64,000 nucleotides of DNA from Guyanagaster necrorhizus (Eukaryota; Basidiomycota; Agaricomycetes; Agaricales; Physalacriaceae): positions 1,404,193 to 1,468,192 of the forward strand of contig NW_025064887.1 in the NCBI RefSeq assembly GCF_019112545.1. Direction: 5' to 3'. Positions within the stretch are counted from its first letter, which is position 1; the number at the start of each line of letters is the position of its first letter. Below the pieces are notes generated by a model. It did not search any database and had not been told where the DNA came from. It was given only the letters and a program-made list of their open reading frames with translations. Positions 24,858 to 37,000 of this stretch are shown here, in pieces. The position numbers and the translations under genes are program-made.

Positions 24858-27450
24858 TCACTGCTCAGCCTGGCCTTTTATCTCCTTGACCTTTGTTTCA
24901 GGTCTGAGGTCTTCTTCCTTCCTTTGTAATTCTATGATGAGTGTCTAGAGGTCTTCCTGAATGTGCTTGTTCTTCTTCTGGAGACAGTCCCATATCATGT
25001 GGCTCTTCTGGCCACAATTGAAACACTTACCCTCCTTCTTGAGCTGATCCACATCCATAGGCTTACCTGTTCCAGTGAATGTCATGCCTATACCAGTTTT
25101 CTTCTCACTGTATAAGAAAGTTGGAGTGGAGCTGCCAGGCTTGGCAGATGTGGTTGTGCTGGAGGTGTTGGACTTCTGTCCCTGTCTCTGTTGCTTCTAT
25201 CTGGATGAGGACAGTGTTGTTGACTCAGCCTTTTGTCACTGTTGCTCCTAGTACATGGTGATGATCTGTTCCTTCTATGTGTTGTATCCCTTTGGAATAC
25301 CATATCTGATGTCTGAGATGATCTTTAGATAGAAGAGTGGGGCTTCCATCTTTATATACTTGACCATTCAGCCAGTGTCTGCAATGTCATCATGAACCCC
25401 AGTGAGTTTGCCAAGTTGTTCCAGTGCATTGAAGTATTCAGTAGCTAGCTTGTCACTTATCTTATATTCTTTCATTTTTTGCTTGTGGACTTCTTGGACT
25501 GTGAGGTTGATAAACTTGTCAATCACCATCTGTTTGAATACTGGCCATGAGAGATACTGGTGGTGTCATGTGGTCAACCAGAATAAGGGGGTAAGAAGCA
25601 TCCACCATATTTTGGCCTTGTCTTTAAGATAGGTTGTGGTGAATTTGATCTTATATATGTTGAGCATGAAGAAGAAGACATAAACCTAGAAGTACTGGTC
25701 ACAGTTGACCAGGAAACAGTCTATATCATCAGAGGCCCCCTTGAATGGGCAGGGCTTCTACAAAAGGTCTGGTCAGCAATTGATAACTGCCATGTCTGCT
25801 GTGAAAGCAGTCATCAGATTCAGAATCCTGCCAAAGGGCAGGATATTCCAGATTGTTGGAGATCCTGAAAATGAATGGAGAGAGCTGTCATCAGTGACAG
25901 GACTCTCTGATGGCTGTGCTTTTTTGCACACAATGCATTCATCCTCAATTCTAAATTCTAGCTCCATGGCCTTAGGGTCATCCCTTATGCTTTTGGCTGC
26001 TTTGCCATCACCACTTCTCTTGGCTTCATCTGAAAGAGGCTGTCTGGTGAAGAGTTAGTGTATTAGTTGTGCCTATGGGTTCTGGTATGGGTTTCTCAAA
26101 TGAGCTCAGCTCTGTGTGAGCCAAGATGCCATGCTGCAGTGCAAATGATATGCCAGGGATTCTGAAATGGAGTCTCATGCTTTGAAACTACTATATTTGA
26201 TGTGTCTTAGTAAGTACAGTAGTAGACTATTTAAGTACTGCATTGTAAGAGTAGTAGACAAGTATCCAACCCCTCACAGTTGCAGTATATTAGGTATAAA
26301 GGTCTTGCAGTCCAGCTCTGGGTTTGTGTTTGTAACTTTAGGCAAGAGAATAGACTCATTATTGATATCTTTGAAAGAGATTTGAGAGCTGCACAGGGCA
26401 CAAAAGTTTGCAAGAGACTTGAATTCAATTTGATAAGAGGTTTTAAATTATGCTCTTGTCTGTGAATAAGAGAGCAGTATCTGAAGGGCACTATTTTGAG
26501 TTTTTAAGATGTTTGTAATGTGAGGCACTACAGATGGCAGAGGTTCAAACCCTTTGGGTCTGTCAGATGGGGTTTATTGTGTTATTGTGTCTCTGGATTG
26601 TATAGGTTTGAATTCTGTGAGTCTACAATCAGTTTGGAAACTTGTATGCAGAGGTTTGAACCCTTTTGCACTTGTAAATGTGTTTGTAAAGTGTTTCTGC
26701 TTAGAGTGCAAAGCTTTGAGTTGTGTAGTGTGTGTTTAGAGATTTAAAGTTGATCTGAGCTGTGCTTGGAACCTTTTTGAGAGTTTTGTGAGAGTGTTTC
26801 AATATATTGTATTGAGCTACAGTACTCTTGGCCTGAAGGACTGGCAACATTTATTGCCACCTCTTGTTTTAATAAAATAAAAAGCTTTAAGACTTAGAGA
26901 GATCTAAGACAGTTATACATGTGCTATTGCTATTTGTGCACAGTGGAATGATGGCTGAGGTGGTGAACATATATCAGGAGGATTTTGATTGGATTGAGAA
27001 TGCCATGTATACAGCATAGCTGGATGTGATGCTCAGCATCTATGATATTGGTCCAATGTCATACTTGGATTTATATGCTGGTAACAGCACAAGCTGGTAT
27101 CCTAAATATTTCTTATTATAAATAAAAATAGCCTATTTGGTGGCCACATATTGAAGAATTTCTGCATGCTTGACTCTGTCAGTGGCAGAATACCTTTGTC
27201 CCATGGGTGACACCAACCAGATGTCATCTATCTATAATATAGCTATACTATCTCAGTACAGCTATAGAAAGTCCTCATGGTATGCCTTCTGCACTCTCCT
27301 TGCTAACTCCTCCATTGGATGCTGTAAGAATATACTTTCCCACTCATCAAGAGGATCTTCTTCTCTCAGCTCACCTTCCTCTTTCTCATCATCTATTTCA
27401 CTCTCATCCCCCTCAAGGAGGAAACTGTCACATGAGTTGTAAATATCCAG
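24858..27450 (-). pseudogene. E3 ORF2 (gag), split by a 799-bp insertion
   Basis: It ends at TGA (24858-24860) in the conserved CAG-TGA context. The zinc knuckle CFNCGQKSHMIWDC is near 24985-25025. The capsid-like region with ESPVTDDSSLHSFSGSP is near 25840-25900. The N-terminal acidic part (LLEGDESEIDDEKEEGELREED) lies near 27330-27420. The insertion at 26142-26940 separates the N-terminal region from the capsid region. Stops disable it. Confidence 0.8.
26142..26940. mobile_element. Unclassified 799-bp insertion in E3 gag
   Basis: E3 similarity to E6 stops at the left edge and resumes at the right edge. CAGTG is repeated at 26137-26141 and 26941-26945, a likely 5-bp target-site duplication. 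There is no family LTR similarity and no convincing coding frame. GTATAAAG (near 26295) and AATAAA (near 26871) could be promoter and poly(A) signals, so a solo LTR of another family is possible, although its ends are not a clean TG...CA. Three AGGTTYRAAY repeats occur at 26541, 26604 and 26652. Confidence 0.65.
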
Positions 27451-28956
27451 GTCAGTTTGGCTGCTGCTGCTAGATACTGGATCTGGCATTGCTAGATCTA
27501 GGGTGAGGAGGAGACTCTCATCTCCTTTGCTGCTCCTCTGCATTGAGCCTTGCTGCTTCCACTGCCATTGTTCTGCAATATCAGCAGAAGTTTCTGTAAA
27601 ATCTGGGTTAGAGAAAGAGGTCAGTGATAGGCCTGTCTAGAACCTGCTAGAGATCTCTGGTGAGGTTGATGTGCTTGTTGTCCCCTCTGATGCTTCTGCT
27701 AACATTTCAGTGGCAGTTTAGATCAGTTGGTATGTCATCAGTATCAGTGACTGAGTCAGTTCTGTATAATAACAGGTGGTCATTATTGAGGTTGAGCAAT
27801 GCTCATTGGTGGACATTGTCTGTATAGATGACACCTTCAGGGAGTACAGCCTATAGGTCATAGTCAGGGTCATTAGGAGTGCTAGGTTCCTGGAATGGAG
27901 TGTTGGGAGTGCTGTTGGTGGTGGTGCCAACCAAGGTGTTAGTTCCAGAGCTCTCAGAGCCTCTTCACTAGTCTGCTCTCTCTCATGCTCAGAGGTAGCA
28001 TCCAAAGAGGGTATCCTCCTGAGTAATCTCATACTCAATATGTGCCTGCTCCTGGAGGTGCTCAGTAAGAGAGTCAGCATGCTGAACTTCATCCTCTGGG
28101 AGGAGAACTGAGTTGACAGAGTCAGCTGGTTGTAGTACACCTGGTGGTATTCATATATAGCCAGCTCTGCAAGCTGCATGGTGCTCCAGCCAGTCTGCTT
28201 CTCTGGCAGCCATTTTCCAGTATTGCTCTTCTGCTTCATAGTCATAGGTGTAAAATGGGTCATCTGTTCTGATAACCCCTGTTATTCCTCCCTCACTGTC
28301 TGTGCTTTGGTTCTCAATGTAAAGCTCAGTGGAGATATCCTCTCTGCTTCCTGTTGGCATAGCATATAGAGATTCATGTCCATCATTGAGAGAGGTGCTT
28401 TCATCTCTTGGAGCCACCTGAATGGCATCAAGGGAGTCTCTAGCACAGCATCCAATGCCAGGCTCAGAGACAGTGATTGTGATTGTTCTCAGTGGAAGGA
28501 TGTGGCTGGAGATGTTTGTATGCTTAATGTATGAGACTTGCACATCATCAGTTCTTGGCCTTTGGAATCTGGTGGTCCAAGAGTTGCTATCATCTTAAAT
28601 GATAGCTGTCAGAGGTCACAGAGGGTATCTATGTTCTTCTTTTTCCTGAGGATGCTTCTGAGGCACATTCTCAGAGTCAGTTTTGGATATGGTTCCTTTT
28701 GTGGACTGAAAGGAGGATTGTCAGACAGAGAGAGGGATATCATGGAGGGGGAGGTTGGAGGTGACATTACATAGTATAGTTCTGATTTGTTGAAATTCCT
28801 AGTAGTGTCTGATAGCCCAGATGGTGATTGATTGATGTCTATAGCATAGCTGTATGATCACTAATAATTCTATCAATGTTCTGATGATGGAAGCAAGGAG
28901 TTTGAAAAACTCATGGGTAAAGTTTGGGTTGGAGAGATTGAGTGTGGAGGGCATTC
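27428..28956 (-). pseudogene. E3 ORF1 remnant
   Basis: It starts at ATG (28954-28956) about 55 bp inside the primer site. A hydrophobic N-terminal run is followed by the family motif, here CARDSLDAIQVA (near 28420-28450). The DDPFYTYDYEAEEQYW region near 28225-28265 matches the DDPY region of E7 ORF1. The frame stops at TGA 27428-27430, within a few codons of the stop in other copies, while ORF2 runs through in the +1 frame. Function is unknown. Confidence 0.72.
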
Positions 28957-29010
28957 AGTTTCTCAGCACAATTAGGCTTGAAAAAGGAAAGCTAGAAGCT
29001 TCAAGCTAAT

Positions 29011-29481
29011 TGTTAAGCCCAAATAACATGTGACTAAAACATGTAATAAACTGATGCTGCTTCATGTTTGGGCAGTCACATCAGAGTTCACTATATATGT
29101 CTATTTGTCTTTGTGTTTTAAGATCTTGTGATTGGCTTGAGATAAAATAGTGGAAGAATAAACTTTAGCTCAAAGCTGAGGATACTACAGTGAGAGCTAT
29201 GCTACTTATATACCAGTCATCATCCATTCTATAGATATCACTATCTAATCATGCATCCTGACACTATAGAGCATTTTGTCCAGTGTCATTAAGCTACTTA
29301 CAAAAGAGTATTGTCTGTTATCAAGCAGTTACTATTGTATCAAAGAACAATGACTGACTAGGCATGTTATAATGACTAAGCCCTGTCCCATGGTTCTAAG
29401 CACTGGTCTAAGCACCCTGATTAAGCAGAAATAGGGGTCAATCCCTCAAATAAAAGGTGAAAATAAGAAAAAATCATAATA
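29011..29481 (-). repeat. 5' LTR of E3, with primer site
   Basis: It is 471 bp, TGTTAAGCCC to ATCATAATA. The primer site lies just inside at 28997-29009 (minus strand TTAGCTTGAAGCT). The R-start of this LTR reads AGCTTTGAGCTAA, so each partner of the 13-nt duplex has lost the central CpG in the opposite way (TG in one, CA in the complement of the other). Confidence 0.92.
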
Positions 29482-29828
29482 TACAGCCACTGTTGATCAG
29501 GGCTGTGGTATCATATACAGTGCAGATTTCTAGTGTCTTAATCTGAGTTTTGACCAATAGGTCCTACCTCATAGTTTTTTGCTAGATATACTATTTGGGT
29601 TTCTGTAGCTTATCCAACCATTCTAATGTTTAGACCCTTTTTGCTTTTCACATTTCTTCTACTATTTTATTGATCACTTCTTCTACTTTTGTCTTGTGTA
29701 TCCAGTTTTTGAGCACTGCCTTGGCTTCTGTCTCAGTTCAGGCATCTTTAATGGTGCACTATGTCCATTCAGTCTTAAATGGCTGAAGCCACTCTCTAGA
29801 TGGGTTTAACTGATTAGAGGTCTCTTCT
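29482..29828 (-). pseudogene. E2 continued: start of protease and gag-pol linker
   Basis: Collinear continuation of E2 after E3: the protease DSGC region lies next to 29490, with KTQIKTL near 29540-29560. Further right is the linker with the conserved Trp-rich GFSHLRLNGHSA-type segment near 29755-29790. It is cut at 29829 by E4's LTR. Confidence 0.8.
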
Positions 29829-30288
29829 TGTTATGGTTTTTCCACTTTTTTTTTTGCTTGAACCCCTATTTATGCTTAGTCAGAGCACCAACCTCAGTGC
29901 TTAAAAATGTGGGATCAGCTTAGTCAGCACAACAAGCCAGATTGGTCATTGTCTTTTAATGCAACAATGATACTTGATAATACACAATTGCTTTTTTGTA
30001 GACAGTAACAATGCTCAAGGACAAAGGGTATAATGACTAAGATAGACACAATAAGTAGTATTATTTATATTGATACAGATTGTAGTATATAAGTAAGATA
30101 GCTTTTGTTGGTATAACTCCAGCTTTAAGCTAAAGTTTATTCTATCTCACTTTATTCTTGAGCTTACTTGCAAAGGCTTTGAGGCATTTGGTCAACAAAA
30201 CACAATAAGTGAACTCTAGTGGACAGTTTGAACATGAAATCACACTAGTTTATCATGTGTTTTGATCACATGCAACTTGAGTCTAACA
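29829..30288 (+). repeat. 5' LTR of E4, with primer site
   Basis: It is 460 bp, TGTTATGGTTTTTCC to GAGTCTAACA. The R-start is AGCTTTAAGCTAA (30121-30133), where the ancestral CpG is lost on both strands. The primer site TTAGCTTGAAGCT is at 30290-30302. Confidence 0.92.
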
Positions 30289-30345
30289 ATTAGCTTGAAG
30301 CTTCTACTTTTCTTTCCTCATGCACAATAGTGCAGAGGAAACTGA

Positions 30346-30806
30346 ATGTTATCCATCAACACAGCATCCCTCAACTTCAACCATGAGTTTTTTGAACTTC
30401 TCACTTCTATCATCAGAACATTGTTAGAACTATTAGTGATCATCCAGCTTTGCAGAGAACACCAATCAATTACTGCTTGAGCAGTCAGGCACTACCAAGA
30501 ATTTCAGAATATCCATCAAATACTCAGAAATATCACCTCTGACCTCTCTCTCCACTGTATCCCAGCCTCTCTCAGAACCTCCTACCAGCCCACAGTAGAA
30601 ACCATACTTAAAGCTGAGCCTAGCAGCTTGCATTTGGAGTGCACTCAAGAGAGACACTGATATTCTCTACAATCAGCCAGACCAAACCAGTGACATTAGA
30701 ACAATCAGCTCACAGGTTTCAGAAATCTGTGGGTTCTGCTGAGATTCCAGTCCTGAACTATGAGGACAAAGATCTCTTCAGTGACTTCTTTGATGATCAG
30801 ACCTCT
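30346..30806 (+). pseudogene. E4 ORF1, 5' part
   Basis: It begins with ATG at 30346 after AACTGA. A hydrophobic segment (FFELLTSIIRTLLELLVIIQLC, near 30390-30455) corresponds to the single membrane helix of the family, here with a charged Glu inside. Similarity runs on to 30806, where E5 inserts. The frame resumes at 46885. Confidence 0.72.
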
Positions 30807-30952
30807 TATTATGATTTTTCATCTTTTTCTTTCTTTCCTATGAATTAACCTCTATCTATGCTGAGTCAGAGTGCTTAACACAGATGCTTGAGACTATGAG
30901 ACTGGCTTTGTCATCACAACAAGCCCAGTTGGTCATTGTCTTTTGACACAAC
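30807..30952 (+). repeat. E5 5' LTR, left piece
   Basis: The first 146 bp of the LTR match 46412 onward almost base for base. E6 interrupts it at 30953. Confidence 0.92.
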
Positions 30953-31422
30953 TGTTAAGCTCAAATAATATATGACCTAAACATATGATAAACTGACACT
31001 GTCTTGCACTTTGGACAATGATGTCAGAGTTCACTTGATGTGCTATATAGCTCTGTGTCTCAAGGTCTTTAGATTGGCTCAAGATAAGATAGTGAAGAAA
31101 TAAACTTTAGCTTGAAGCTGGAGATATTACAGCAAAAGCTACACTACTTATATACCAGTCATCATCTGTTCTAAACATATAACTACCTAATTGTGCATTC
31201 TGGCATTATAGAGCATTTTATCCAGTGTTATTAAGCTACCTACAAAAGGGTATTGTCTGTCATCAAGCAGTTACCATCACATCAAAGAATAATGACTGAC
31301 TGAGCATGTTGTGATGACTAAGCCCTATCCCATGGTTCTAAGTGCTGGTTAAGCACTATGACTAAGCAAAGATAGAGGTTAATTCTCTGAAGTAAAAGAT
31401 AAAATGCAGAAAAATCATAATA
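30953..31422 (-). repeat. 3' LTR of E6
   Basis: It is 470 bp, TGTTAAGCTC to ATCATAATA (terminal CA changed to TA). The complemented polypurine tract TTATCCTCTTGTTAAG follows. Confidence 0.92.
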
Positions 31423-34400
31423 TTATCCTCTTGTTAAGACTATCATTCTGGTGATTTCATTTATGAATAAGTTGTGGGATTATGGAAGGAGATAACCTGC
31501 TCTTCTTCTTGTAAGATTCATAAAGACATTGACTGTTAAATTAGTCAATGTTCCTGTTTGTATTCATAGATTGCATCTTCAGCATTCATATATCATTCAT
31601 TTACTCATTGGTTTGACTCTAGTCTATAGCCTTTTCAGCTGACTAGATAGTCAACTGTGGTTCAGCTGCCACCTCTGCTGGCTCATACTTTGTGGTGTTT
31701 ATAGTTTAGGACTTGGTTGACTTTGTAATGTTCTTCATCATCAATTAGGTCTGGAGGAGGCAGGAGTGGTCATTCTTGATTTGAAAATGCTGGAGTGACA
31801 TATAGCATCAATAATGTCTCATTAAAGACATTATATATTTTCCAGTTGGCTGGAAGACACAATTTATAGGTGGAAGCACTGACTTTCACTAACACTAGAA
31901 ATGGTTCTGTGCATTTGTTGGTGAGTTTGCATTTCAGATGAGAGAGGTGAAGGTTTGTAGTGTCCAGCCAGACCTTGTTATTGACTGAATATTCATGTGT
32001 GGGTCTGTGGTGTTTGTCATACTGTTTCTTCATTGCAATTGCTGTCTTTTTAAGGGTGGCTTTTATTTTCATGTGGATTTTTACTATTGTTGTGATGAAG
32101 TCAGTCAATGTGAGTGTCAAGTTTTGTGTTGAGTCTGAGTGATGTGGAGGTGTCATCCATAGTTTACAAAAAATGGTGTTTTGCCTGTGGCCAAGTGAAT
32201 TCTGTTGTTGTGCTGGAAGGCAGCAAGCATCAACCATTTAACCCAGTTGTCCTAGTGATAGTTAATAAAGAGACAGAGATATTTCTCCACTTCTTAGTTT
32301 GTCCATTCTGTTTGACCATCTGTCTGGGAGTAATAGACAGTCAATGCATTGCATTTGATATTTAATAGTCAGTAGAGATCATCAAGAAATTTTGAGATGA
32401 ATTGGGGTCTCCAGTCAGAGATTACTGTTTGAGGCATGCTGTACTTGGTATAGATCTTGTCACATAATATTTTCATCCAATCTTCTGATGTGAGTTCAGT
32501 AGAGCAGGCAATGGAGATGATCACTTTTGAGAAGTGATCAACAATGATAATGATAGTATCATAGCTATTACAGTCAGAGAGTCCAGTGATCATATCAATA
32601 GAGATATGGGTCCAGAGTACAGTTGGAGTTTTGTTGGGATGTAGGGGTGCAGCCTTGGCTTGAGTCAAGGCCTTTCCTCATTGGCACATTTCACATCTCT
32701 TGACATAGCATTCAATGTCTTGTCCCATCTTCAGCCACCAGTGCTCATGTAAAACCAATTCTTTGGTTTTTGCTATTTCTGGATATCTCCAGGTTGTGTG
32801 ATCATAACATATGGTGATGATTTTGCCACACAGTGCTGTATCTCACAGGATATAGATCTGCCCATCATAGCAGATCATTCCTCCTTCCTTTGTCATCTCT
32901 TGTTTGTGATTCAGAGAAGAGGCCACTTGTTGGTCCCATTTGCTTGCATCCCTGATTATACTTTTGATCTATTCATAGATTTCCTCCTCCATTGGTATTA
33001 TCATTGTGTGAAAGTGTTCTAGCTGCAATAATACCACTTCTTCATTATCATATCTCCTCTGATCATGATCAGCCCTCCTGCTAAGCAAATCAGCCTTCTT
33101 GTTGGTGGTCCTGGCTTTGTGATAAAGAGTGTAGATGTACTGACTGAGTTCAGTTACCTATCAAGCCTGTCTTTGGTTAAGTTTCTGTGGCTGTTAGAAA
33201 TACCAAAGGTTCTGATGGTCAGTCCAGATCTCAAAGGTCTGGGCTGTCCCAATGAGATAGTGCCACCATTCTTTGAGAGCGAGCATTATTGCTAACAGTT
33301 TCTTGTTGTAGATTTCATAGTTTTATTCCATGATCATCAGAGCCTTTGATAGGAATGCAACCAGTCTCCATTTGCCATCTTGTTTCTGGGAGAGAACAGC
33401 ACAAATAGTGTCTTTGCTAGAATCAGCTTTGATGTGAAACTTTCCATCCTGGGTTGAAATTGCAAGGATGACATCTTCTGCCAACTGGCATTTGAGATCA
33501 TTGAATGCCATTTGTTGGGATGGGCCTCAGGTTCATGGTGTATTACCAGTTAATTAAGTCATGTGATGGACCACCTTGCTGTAGTCTCAGATGAACCTCC
33601 AGTAAAAGTTGGTGAAGCTAAGAAAGGATTGTAACTCCTTCTTTTTAGTAGGCTCTAGCCATTCCATTATGCCTGCTATCTTGATGGGGTCTATTCAGAT
33701 GCTGTCTTTGCTAATAATAACTCTGAGGTATTCAGTTTTGAGTACCTCAAACTTGCACTTCTCTGCTTTGAGGAACAGCTGGTGTTTTCTCATGAGGGCA
33801 AGTACTTGCCAAACTAATTTCCAGTGTTCTTCTTGGATTTTAGATATAATAAGGATGTTATTCAAATAAATTGTGACCTTGCCAGTGGCAATAAGGTCCT
33901 TGAAAATGTCATTCATCATCCACTGGAAAGTGGCTGGTGAATTAGTGAGTTCAAAGAACATGACTGTTAGTTTGAACAAGCTTTGGTTGGTGTGGAAGGT
34001 GGCTTTCTATTTGTCACTCTCCTTGATGCATACATTGTTGTAACCCTAGCAGATATCCAACTTGGTGTAGTATTGGGTGCTATGGAGTTTGGAGATTAGG
34101 GAAAGTGAGTAATAATTTTTAATTGTCATCTCATTGAGTTTTCAGTAATCCTGTACTGATTAGAGTTTGCTGTCCTTCTTCTTAATAAAGAAGAAGAGAG
34201 AGGCCATCAGAGATTTGGATGGCCAGATCCATTCACTGGAGAGATTCTCATCCAGAAACTGATCAAGTTCTTGTTGTTCATTGTTGCTAAGTAAATATAC
34301 CTTGCAATCCAAATTAGCATTAGCATTTGAAACCAGCTCAATCACATGATCCTATAGTTTTAGATCCAGTAATTCATCAAAACTTTCTTTATTGAACAAG

Positions 34401-35232
34401 TCTCAGTAGTCTCAGGCCCATTTCAGTACCATTTCCTCAAATGTCTTACTTTTCTTCCCTGCATTGGCCTTTGCAGCCAAGTTATTGATATGATGCATGG
34501 CTCAGATGTGCATGGCCTTCTGCAGGTCTATAGTGAGAATAGTCTCACCATCTTTCATCTTCTCATTTCACTGATTCTCAGGATCCTCATCAGATAACTT
34601 GAATGGTATTTTTTGGCACTGAAATCATGCAAACATGATGCACTCAGGTTTCCAGTTGATCAGCAGATTGTGACAAATCAGCCAGTTATGACCAAAGAAT
34701 ATTTTCTTAGCCTCTAGATTGATGATAGCCAAGTCAATCCTTTCAGAATGATTCCTGATCATGAGTCTGAGCTCAACAAATTTGGTAATTAAACCAGCTT
34801 GGTTCTTGGTCTTAGATTGTCAGATAAATTTTCAGGGTCCTCAAAGTTCATCAAGCCATTTCAGGGCTCGACAGTATTCAGCTTTCCTTATTCCTTTGAT
34901 CATCTCATCAACCACTTCTTTGGCTCAGGTTTTATAGATTCAGTTCTTTAGCACTGCTTTTGCTGATGCTTCATCCTTCACATCCTTGATTGCTTGCCAA
35001 GTCCACTCAGTATCAAATGGTTTTAGCCAGCTAGTGAGGCTTGCTGCCTCTGTTTGGCCTATAGGCAGTTGAGTTTTTTTCTTAGGCAATTCTGAATGTT
35101 GAGTGATAGTGTTGGATATATTCAAATGCACACATAATTTAGACATAGATGGTACTACAGAGATAATATCAGTCTATCCAGCACCTGTTTGTGACACACC
35201 ATCTGATATTTTAGCTGAGTCAGCAGAATTGC
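31423..35232 (-). pseudogene. E6 pol remnant
   Basis: From right to left: gag-pol linker (KLCVHLNISNTITQHS near 35090-35140); protease (near 34640-34830, partly deleted: the DSGC core seen in other copies is absent, the sequence jumping near 34810); RT start (SLFFFIKKKDSKL near 34165-34200); active site decayed to IYLNNILII (near 33850); RNase H (near 33350-33510); integrase core (IDMITGLSDCN near 32600); chromodomain end near 31600. Stops are common, and the RT active-site Asp is lost (DD to NN). Confidence 0.82.
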
Positions 35233-37000
35233 TCACTGCTTGGCCCTCTCTTTTACCTTCTCAATTTTTGTCTCTGGTCTGAGGGCTTTGTCTTCTTGTT
35301 GTAGCTTGGAAATCAGCACTCTAAGGTCTTTCTGGATGCACTTGTTCTTCTTCTGCAGACAGTTTCATACCATGTGGCCCTTCTGGCTACAGTTAAAGCA
35401 CTTCCCCTCTTTCTTAAGCCAATTCACATCTATTGGCCTACCCATTCTGGTAAATGTTGTGTCCATATCAGTTTTCTTCTCATCATATGAGGAAGTTGGA
35501 GTTGAGCCTCTGGGCTTAGTGGGTATAGTTGAGCTGAAAAGGGTGGATTTTGATCTCTGTCCTGAGTTTTTCTGCTGTCCTCCTGACGGAGTGGTCTGTT
35601 CTGCCTTTTGCTGCTGCCTCTCTCTGTACATGGTGATGATGCAGGCTTTCCACTCATTGTATTCCTTTGGGATACTATGTCTGATATCTGAAATGATCTT
35701 TAGATAGGAGGCTGAGGCCCTCATCTTCATATATTTGACCATCCATCTGGTGTCTGTGATGTCATCATATACTCTGGTGAGCTTTTCAAGTCATTCTAGC
35801 TTGTCAAAGTACTCTGTGGCCAGTTTGTCAGCCATCTTGTATTCCTTCATCTTCTGCTTGTGTATCTCCTGAACCATAGGATCAGTGAACTTGTTGATCA
35901 CCATCTGTTTAAATACTGGCTATGAGGGATATCGGTGATGTTGCCTCATGATCAACTAACATGTGGGTGCAAGGAGTACCTATCATATTTTTGCTTTATT
36001 CTTGAGGTATGTTGTGGCAAATCTGACTTTATACATATCAAGGATGAAGAAAGAAGAGTACACTTGGAAGTACTGATCACAGTCAACAAAAAAGCAGTCT
36101 ATATCATCAGAAGCTCCTTTGAATGGGTGAGGCTTCTGCAGGAGATCTGATCTGCAATTAAGAACAGCTGCATCAGCAGTAAGCACTGTCATAGGGTTTA
36201 GGATCCCACCAAAGAATGAAACATTCCAGGTCATCAGAGATTCTGAGAATAAATGGAGGGAGCCATCATTAGTAATGAGACTCTCTGGTAGCTGTACTTT
36301 TTTGTGCATAATATGCTTATTCTCAATGGTGAACCTTAGTTCTACTGCTTCAGGGTCATCTCCCATGTCTTCAGAGGTCTTTCCACTTTCTTTGGCTTCA
36401 TCAGGTAGAGGTTGCCTGGCAAAGAGTCAGTGTATTGGCTGTATCCATGAGTTCTAATAAGGGTCCCTCAGTCTGAGTCAGCTTTGCATGAGCCAAGATG
36501 CCATGCTGCAAACAGCTAAGGTGGCAAATGTGTATCATAAAGACATAGTTTGAATTGAGGGTGCCATATAAATAGCTCAACTGGATGCTACACTTGGCAT
36601 CTATGGCATCAGTTCAATATCATACTTGGACTTATATGCTGGTAGCAGTGATAGTTGGATTTCTAAATGATTTTTATTGTAAATAAAAATGGCCTGCTCA
36701 GTGGCCATATATTGAATAATATCTGTATGCTTGATCTTGTCAGTGGCAGTGTATCTTTTTCCCATGGGTGACATCAACCAGATGTCATCCATCCATAACA
36801 TGGCTGCCCCTTTCTGGTATAGCCATAAAAATTTGCTCTGGCACTCCTTCTGCACTCTCCTTGCCAATTCTTCTTCTGTTGGATGCTGTAAAAACATACT
36901 TCTCCACTCAGTGAGGGGACCCCTTTCTCTCTCATCATTGGGGCCTTTCTCATCATCCATCTTACTCTCATCTCCCTCAAGGAGGAAACTATCATGTGGA
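35233..37000 (-). pseudogene. E6 ORF2 (gag) remnant
   Basis: It ends at TGA 35233-35235 in the CAG-TGA context. The zinc knuckle CFNCSQKGHMV lies near 35365-35400 and its last Cys follows after a stop. The capsid-like region (DDIDCFFVDCDQYFQVY near 36050-36110) and the N-terminal acidic part (LLEGDESKMDDEKG near 36930-36985) are recognisable. It reads +1 relative to ORF1. Confidence 0.8.

Larger units (their letters stand above)
20392..29481 (-). mobile_element. E3: complete nested minus-strand element
   Basis: Both LTRs are present and flanked by a perfect 5-bp duplication TACAG (20387-20391 and 29482-29486). Total length is 9,090 bp, or about 8.3 kb without the 799-bp insertion at 26142-26940. 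It carries the full set: LTR, primer site, ORF1, ORF2, pol, polypurine tract, LTR. The LTRs differ mainly by transitions. Insertion was into E2's protease region. Confidence 0.93.
16846..29828 (-). mobile_element. E2: minus-strand copy of the same family, holding E3
   Basis: Its visible parts are 16846-20391 and 29482-29828, with E3 (20392-29481) inserted in its protease region. At 29829 it is interrupted again by E4. Its ORF2, ORF1 and 5' LTR should lie right of the window. It sits in the integrase C-terminal region of E1. Confidence 0.85.

Noticed and set aside
26535..26665. Three AGGTTYRAAY motifs as a possible CRISPR-like or Pol III array
   Set aside because: Only three imperfect copies with unequal spacing, and no A-box to go with the B-box-like sequence.
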